Source: BS750m-G62 sp046483505
Lineage (GTDB): Bacteria; Planctomycetota; Phycisphaerae; FEN-1346
Direction: 5' to 3'
Length of the DNA: 26,619 nt
Assembly: GCA_046483505.1 (NCBI GenBank)
Contig: JAWODB010000124.1
Coordinates: 1-26,619, forward strand
Shown here: piece after piece, positions 22,238 to 26,619 of the stretch
How the letters are laid out: every line of letters begins with the position of its first letter
Position numbering within the stretch: position 1 is the stretch's first letter
The notes under the pieces: generated by a model
What the model saw: only the letters and a program-made list of their open reading frames with translations
The model's database searches: none
What the model was told of the DNA's origin: nothing
Program-made: the position numbers and the translations under genes

Positions 22238-23353
22238 TCAGCGTCCGCGTGCGCCGGCGGCGGCACCGGTCTTCTGTGCCGCGCCGCGGGCGGCGGCGTT
22301 GGTTTCTTTGACGAGGCGGGCTTCTTCGGCCTCGGTCATGCCGGTCAGTTCGATGGCCACCTCGCCGGGCTGCGCGTCCTCGCCGACGGCGCAGCGGCGG
22401 ACGGTCCCCACACCACGGAGGCACCGGTCGTCGCCGAGGTCCAGCACCACAAGGACCCGCTCGCCGACCTCGGCCTGCAGACCGATCTCGACGAGCAGCC
22501 CGGGCCCCGCGATCTCGCGCAGACTGCCCTCGACGAACGTCGGCAGGCGCGGTCCGTCGGCCTCGTGCAGGAAGGCGTACCGGGCCACGTGCACGGGCCG
22601 GGAGATCGGCACCCGCACGAACCGCCGCATGTTCTTCCGCGTGGGCGACCCGATCAGCCGGGCACGCACCACGTCGTCCTCCACCTGGGTCACCGTGAGG
22701 TTGTGTTCCCACTGCGTGCCGCCGCGCACCTTGCGGAGGACGGCGGCCCCGCCGACGCGGAGATCGAACGGCTCCTCGAGCCGGACCGCCACGTCGACGC
22801 CGCCGATCCCGATGACGGTGGCCGCGACCTCTTCCTGGGCGCCCGGCCGCGACACCGTCACGCGGTCGTCGCGGTCGAGGTTGGCCTCCGCCGGCACGGA
22901 GGGCTCGGTGTCCGCGAAGCCGAGTTTCATTCGCACCGACGCGGTGATGTCCTGGACGCGTCGCCGGGCCTCGGGGCTCAGGCGCTCGGCGGTCCGGCCG
23001 GCCAGCACCTGCCGTGCGCCGTCCTCGAACGCCGCCGACAGCGCCGGGCCGTCCGGCACGGGCCGGGGGTCGGCGGCCTCGGCGATGCGGACGAGCATCG
23101 CCCGCTCGCCGACCGACAGGTCCACCTGCGAGGCGGCCCGGCCGAACGCCGCCAGCAGCCCACGACGAAGCCGGTGCCGACGGTAGATCACCATCATGGT
23201 CACGCCCAGCGCCCCGATGACCACCAGCGGCACCCAGACGGTCGGCCGGCTCAGCGTACTCCAGTGGAACGAGTCGAGGCCGCGGGCGGCGGACCACCGT
23301 TCCACGGGGTCCAGCGCCAGCGGCACGAGCCGGGATGCGAGGGCGGCAATCAT
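22238..23353 (-). CDS. Membrane-anchored YcgR-like protein with a PilZ-type C-terminal domain
   Basis: A 371-residue protein between flgE and flgF. One transmembrane segment (about 37-56, VPLVVIGALGVTMMVIY) is followed by a cytoplasmic helical stretch (60-150). A YcgR-type N-terminal barrel (about 157-235) contains VTVSRPGAQEEVAATVIGI and a run ending in ARLIGSP. A PilZ-like domain (about 243-345) completes the protein. RxxxR is intact at R243/R247 (RRFVRVPI), but the second c-di-GMP motif reads E280-I-A-G-P-G285, where [D/N]xSxxG is expected, so both the acidic/Asn and the Ser are replaced. YcgR proteins bind c-di-GMP and brake the motor. Here the membrane anchor and operon position suggest action at the basal body, possibly with weakened or altered ligand binding. 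The ATG at 23353 has AGGGACG immediately before it. Ten bases follow flgE, thirteen precede flgF. Confidence 0.82.
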   Translation of the reverse strand: MIAALASRLVPLALDPVERWSAARGLDSFHWSTLSRPTVWVPLVVIGALGVTMMVIYRRHRLRRGLLAAFGRAASQVDLSVGERAMLVRIAEAADPRPVPDGPALSAAFEDGARQVLAGRTAERLSPEARRRVQDITASVRMKLGFADTEPSVPAEANLDRDDRVTVSRPGAQEEVAATVIGIGGVDVAVRLEEPFDLRVGGAAVLRKVRGGTQWEHNLTVTQVEDDVVRARLIGSPTRKNMRRFVRVPISRPVHVARYAFLHEADGPRLPTFVEGSLREIAGPGLLVEIGLQAEVGERVLVVLDLGDDRCLRGVGTVRRCAVGEDAQPGEVAIELTGMTEAEEARLVKETNAAARGAAQKTGAAAGARGR

Positions 23354-23363
23354 CGTCCCTGCC

Positions 23364-25028
23364 TTAGCGGATCAGGTTCGAGAGTTCGCGGAGCATGTCG
23401 TTCGTGACGGTGATGGTCCGGGCGTTGGCCTGGAATCCGTTCTGGGCCTGAATGAGGTTGACGAACTCCTCGGCGGTATCGACGTTCGACCGCTCCAGGG
23501 CCCCGGCGTTGATGGCACCGGCACCGCCGGCCAGGGCGGTCGCCACCCGCGGGTCGCCCGAGTTCGCGGACGTCTCGTAGTACGCCTGGCCCGCGTTGAG
23601 AAGGCCCGCCGGGTTCTGGAACGTCGCGATCTGAAGGGCCGCAATGTCCCGCCGCACGCCGTTCGTGAACATGCCCGAGACGGTGCCCTCGCGGCTGACG
23701 GCCAGGCTCGACAGGTACCCGGCCTCGTAGCCGTCCTGGCCGGCGGCGGCCACGGTCGAGCCACCGCCGAACTGGCTCAGGCCGTCGAACTGGCCCACCG
23801 TGCCGAGGTCGACGTTCACGGTCCACTGGGTGGCACCCGGCCCGCCGAACCGGAGGGTCACCGTCTGGCTGTCGGGCACGGCCCCGCCGGTGCCGGCGAA
23901 ACTGCCGTCCGGATTGAACTCGATGCCCCGGATGCGCCGGTCGTCGAACCCGTCGAACGAGACATCGCCCGTCACGTCCGTGACGACCATGTCCCACGTG
24001 TTTGCGGTGTCGGTCCGCACGAAGGCCGCCGAGATGACGTGACCGATGCCGAGCGTGTCGAAGATCTCGAGGTTGGCGGTCTTGGCCTCGCCGCCCCCGG
24101 CCGTCAGGTGCCGGAAGAAGTACGGCAACTCGAAGGTGCCGGCCCCGTTGTAGGTCGTGTAGAGATCGCTCTGGCTGTAGCCGGCCGCGTCGTCGCGCAG
24201 CCGGATCTCGCCGTTCGAGAGCCGGGCCGTCGCGCCGCTGTAGGCGGCGGAGATGAAGTCGACCAGGTCGCCCAGCGTCTCGCCGTCCTGCCCCGGGCCC
24301 GTGCCGATCGTGAACGTCGTGTTGATGTCCGTCCCGTCCGCGTCCTTGCCGCTAACGGTAATCGTCTCGCCGTCGGAGATGCCGCTGGCCTGGTCGAGGT
24401 CGGCCAGAAGCGTTTCCTGGGCGGCCAGGGCACCGTCCTCGGTGTACTGGATGCCGCCGGACATCTCGTTCGTCGTCGGCGCCTCGTTATCGGCGCTGAG
24501 GTTGCCGGTGAACGACATGTTCTCCGTGGCTTGGGCCGGCAGGGCCAGGTCGTAGGGAATCCGGATGGAGTCGTTGCCCGGGTCCTGGAACCCCTCCGTC
24601 ACGCCCACCGTGCCCAGCCGCTGCACGCGGTAACCCGTGGACGAGTCGACCAGGTAATAGTCGGAGTCGACGGAGAAGCGGCCGACGCGGGTGTACACGT
24701 CCTTCTGGCCGTCGCTCAGGACGAAGAAGCCGGCCCCCTCGATGGCCATGTCCAAGGCCTGGCCGGTCTGGACCAGGGTGCCCTGCGAAATGTCGCGGTC
24801 GATCGTCGCGACCGTCATCCCGCTGCCGATCTGTTTCGGGTTCGTGCCGCCCACCCCGCTTCCCGGCTGGGTGCCCTCCTGGATCGTCTCGGCCAGCAGT
24901 TCCGCGAACGTGACGCGGCTGGACTTGAAGCCGTACGAGTTGACGTTGGCCAGGTTGTTGCCGGCCACGTCGAGCATCTTCTGATGCCCCTGGAGCCCCG
25001 AAACCGCCGCCATCAGTGAATTACTCAT
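23364..25028 (-). CDS. flgE: Flagellar hook protein FlgE
   Basis: A 554-residue hook subunit, longer than Salmonella FlgE (403). N-terminus: MAAVSGLQGHQKMLDVAGNNLANVNSYGFKSSRVTFAELLAETIQEG, with the GNNLANVNSYGFK core and the hook-specific FAELL segment. ISQGTLVQTGQALDMAIEGAGFFVLSDGQKDVYTRVGRFSVDSDYYLVDSSTGYRV is the shared rod/hook D1 motif. The enlarged middle (about 160-430) is the surface-exposed domain. The C-terminus (LERSNVDTAEEFVNLIQAQNGFQANARTITVTNDMLRELSNLIR) is typical. FlgE polymerises under the FlgD cap into the universal joint, its length being set by FliK; both genes lie directly upstream. AAGGAGG lies six bases before the ATG at 25028. There is a 33-base gap to flgD. Confidence 0.97.
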   Translation of the reverse strand: MSNSLMAAVSGLQGHQKMLDVAGNNLANVNSYGFKSSRVTFAELLAETIQEGTQPGSGVGGTNPKQIGSGMTVATIDRDISQGTLVQTGQALDMAIEGAGFFVLSDGQKDVYTRVGRFSVDSDYYLVDSSTGYRVQRLGTVGVTEGFQDPGNDSIRIPYDLALPAQATENMSFTGNLSADNEAPTTNEMSGGIQYTEDGALAAQETLLADLDQASGISDGETITVSGKDADGTDINTTFTIGTGPGQDGETLGDLVDFISAAYSGATARLSNGEIRLRDDAAGYSQSDLYTTYNGAGTFELPYFFRHLTAGGGEAKTANLEIFDTLGIGHVISAAFVRTDTANTWDMVVTDVTGDVSFDGFDDRRIRGIEFNPDGSFAGTGGAVPDSQTVTLRFGGPGATQWTVNVDLGTVGQFDGLSQFGGGSTVAAAGQDGYEAGYLSSLAVSREGTVSGMFTNGVRRDIAALQIATFQNPAGLLNAGQAYYETSANSGDPRVATALAGGAGAINAGALERSNVDTAEEFVNLIQAQNGFQANARTITVTNDMLRELSNLIR

Positions 25029-25061
25029 CGTCGACCTCCTTCGGGGAGCGGCCCGCCCGGC

Positions 25062-25463
25062 CTACTCCCGGATCTCGCGGACGGCGTCCAGCGGCACCCG
25101 CTGGTCGCCGACCTGGAGCACGAATTCCCCGTCGAGCCGCTCGACACCCGTCACGGTCCCGCTCAGCACGGTGCCGTCGTCGGCAAGGACGCTGATCTCC
25201 TTGCCGATGAGCGAGGTGGCGTAGCGGCCCTCGGCCGCCACGAGGGCGGCCGCAAACGGCGAGTCCTCGCCCGCCACGGTCTCCAGGTACCCGTTCATCT
25301 CCTCCATCTGCTGGAGCGAGGAAATCTGGGCCAGTTGGGCCGTCATGTCGCTGTTGTCCATCGGCTCCAGCGGGTTCTGGTTCTGCAGTTGCGCCACCAG
25401 CAGGTTCAGAAACTGGACCTGCAGGTCGGATGCGCTCGGCGTCACGCCGCTTGCCACGGGCAT
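25062..25463 (-). CDS. flgD: Flagellar hook cap protein FlgD, short form
   Basis: A 133-residue FlgD. The N-terminal signature is unmistakable: DLQVQFLNLLVAQLQNQNPLEPMDNSDMTAQLAQISSLQQMEEMN, the scaffold helix that is FLxLLVAQLxxQDPLxPxDxxxxxAQLAxxSxLEQ in the family. The C-terminal half (SLIGKEISVLADDGTVLSGTVTGVERLDGEFVLQVGDQRVPLDAVREI) is the Tudor-like barrel. The Ig-like domain that lengthens Salmonella FlgD to about 230 residues is missing, giving the short form known from Bacillus-type FlgD. It caps the growing hook and is discarded when FlgK replaces it. TAGGAGAC lies seven bases before the ATG at 25463. The fliK stop is nine bases upstream. Confidence 0.95.
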   Translation of the reverse strand: MPVASGVTPSASDLQVQFLNLLVAQLQNQNPLEPMDNSDMTAQLAQISSLQQMEEMNGYLETVAGEDSPFAAALVAAEGRYATSLIGKEISVLADDGTVLSGTVTGVERLDGEFVLQVGDQRVPLDAVREIRE

Positions 25464-25472
25464 GGTCGTCTC

Positions 25473-26619
25473 CTACACCTGCACGTTGATCGAGCCGTCG
25501 GTACGGCCGGACGCGACGCCCGCCTCGTCCGGGCTCCCTGATTCGGGGCCGGCGGCTACCGCGGCCTCGTTTTCGGCCGATGCGAACGCCTGGCCCGACG
25601 CGTCGGGCGTCCACGCGTCGGGGTCGTTCTGGCCTTGGCCGAAGGCGGCGTCCTGCCCGGCCTGGCCGCCGCCCTGGTCCTGGTTCAGCATGACGTCGAG
25701 CCGCCGGAGGTCGATGCCCTCGGCCTGGAGCCGCTGCATGAGGGGCGCGGCTTCCTGCTGGAGTTTCGCGAGCGTCTCGGGCACGTCCACCCGCACGGTG
25801 CCACGCACGGCATCGCCTTCGCTTTCGAGGACAATCCGGACGCGCCCCAGTTCCGGCGGGTTGAGGTGGACCGTCAGTTGTCGGCCGGACCGGCCGCCCG
25901 TAGCGCGGATGGACTCGGCCACCTGCTGGGCGGCGTCGCCAAGCCGCTGGCCCGCCGCCGCGGCTTCGTGGCCCGCCGCGCCGCCACGCACGCCCGCTGT
26001 CGCCGGGCCGGTCTGCCCACCTGACGGCTCGGCCGGTGCGGTCGCGGCGGCGGTCCGTGCGCCGTCGCCCGCCTGGGAGAGGAGGTGTTTCGCCGCGGAC
26101 TCACCGTCGGCGGGGCCTGCCGCCGGCCGCGCGGCCGCGTTCCAGCCCTCCGGTTCGGCGTCCGGCAGCGACCGGGTCGACGCGCCGGTGGAGGACGACT
26201 CCCCAGCCGCCCCGTCCTCCTGCATCGCGTTTCCCGCAACCATCTTCGCGGCGCTGCCGGACGGAGTGCCCTCGTTGCCGTCGCGCCCCGCCGCCTGACC
26301 GTCGCCGGCCTGCCTGTACAAATGGACGGGCAGCACCGACCCCTGGCCCGACGCAGTCTGTTTGGCGGCGGCTCCGGCGGGGTCCGCGGCGGGAGAGCGC
26401 GGCTCGGCCCCGTCCAGTCCACCTCGCCGGGGGCCGCCCGCAACGACCGTGCCGGCCGGGGCCTGATCGACAGACGCGCCCCTGGAGAGTTCCGTTGCCT
26501 GAACCGGCATCGTCCGGCCGGCGGCGGGGCCTTCCGGGCCCACCGGGCCCGCCTCTCCTTGCTGCACCGCTGGACCCGTCGTGGCGCCGGCTGCAGCCCC
26601 GACCGATACGCCCGCGACG
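25473..26619 (-). CDS. fliK: Flagellar hook-length control protein FliK, C-terminal part (cut by window edge)
   Basis: The frame is open to the last bases of the window, so the N-terminus is missing; about 382 residues are visible. Most is a Gly/Ala/Pro/Ser/Asp-rich, probably disordered ruler region. The C-terminal Flg_hook domain is clear: RQLTVHLNPPELGRVRIVLESEGDAVRGTVRVDVPETLAKLQQEAAPLMQRLQAEGIDLRRLDVMLNQ, with the family core LxPxxLGxVxVxL. A Gln/Gly/Asp-rich tail follows. FliK is secreted, measures hook length and switches export from rod/hook to filament substrates. Position nine bases before flgD and upstream of flgE agrees. A GTG at 26567 is in frame, but there is no reason to prefer it over a start outside the window. 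Confidence 0.9.
   Translation of the reverse strand, partial: VAGVSVGAAAGATTGPAVQQGEAGPVGPEGPAAGRTMPVQATELSRGASVDQAPAGTVVAGGPRRGGLDGAEPRSPAADPAGAAAKQTASGQGSVLPVHLYRQAGDGQAAGRDGNEGTPSGSAAKMVAGNAMQEDGAAGESSSTGASTRSLPDAEPEGWNAAARPAAGPADGESAAKHLLSQAGDGARTAAATAPAEPSGGQTGPATAGVRGGAAGHEAAAAGQRLGDAAQQVAESIRATGGRSGRQLTVHLNPPELGRVRIVLESEGDAVRGTVRVDVPETLAKLQQEAAPLMQRLQAEGIDLRRLDVMLNQDQGGGQAGQDAAFGQGQNDPDAWTPDASGQAFASAENEAAVAAGPESGSPDEAGVASGRTDGSINVQV

Noticed and set aside
1..26619. CRISPR array, tRNA, rRNA, insertion sequence or prophage genes
   Set aside because: No regularly spaced direct repeats, cloverleaf tRNA with its conserved bases, or transposase, integrase or phage structural motif was seen on either strand by eye. 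A tRNAscan/Infernal run would be the decisive test for small RNAs.

Overview
The window looks like a high-GC, diderm, flagellated bacterium, most likely a member of the Planctomycetota (perhaps Phycisphaerae-like). The phylum is an inference. It rests on the four-cysteine zinc-ribbon/membrane protein at 3624-4322 (an N-terminus I associate with planctomycetes), TACAAT-type -10 boxes, an ECF sigma/zinc-finger anti-sigma pair, and P- and L-ring genes (flgI, flgH), which require peptidoglycan and an outer membrane. No rRNA or other phylogenetic marker is present.

Left part, 1-6019, mixed strands. It starts with the 3' part of a secreted protein carrying two HExxH gluzincin domains (anthrax-lethal-factor-like). 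Next is a compact plus-strand operon: ECF sigma factor, zinc-finger anti-sigma factor and a small exported protein. On the minus strand are a zinc-ribbon membrane protein and a stand-alone PilZ protein. A DusB-type tRNA-dihydrouridine synthase follows on the plus strand. Four promoter-like sequences are visible here, including a sigma-28-like one in front of the PilZ gene.

Right part, 6055-26619, entirely minus strand. In transcription order it reads fliK (cut by the window edge), flgD, flgE, a membrane-anchored YcgR-like PilZ protein, flgF, flgG, [repeat element], flgA, flgH, flgI, [palindrome], flgJ (rod-binding domain only), flgN, flgK, flgL. These encode rod, P/L rings, hook, hook cap, hook-length control and hook-filament junction. 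Filament, export and motor genes are not in the window. Most spacings are short, and flgJ/flgN overlap by ATGA.

Immediately after flgL, where some genomes carry fliW/csrA, the same strand continues into a sugar-modification block. It holds a two-part GT2 glycosyltransferase, a 977-residue four-module protein (TPR, GT4 glycosyltransferase, SAM methyltransferase, PAPS sulfotransferase), a GT2 protein with a C-terminal TPR-like tail, a TPR protein and a small helical, chaperone-like protein. I infer a flagellar (or surface) glycosylation system that may build a methylated and sulfated glycan. This block is the most unusual part of the window.

No coding gap exceeds about 300 bases. The largest (20513-20684) holds a head-to-head pair of a short interspersed repeat. 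The long antisense open frames opposite the flagellar genes are composition shadows.
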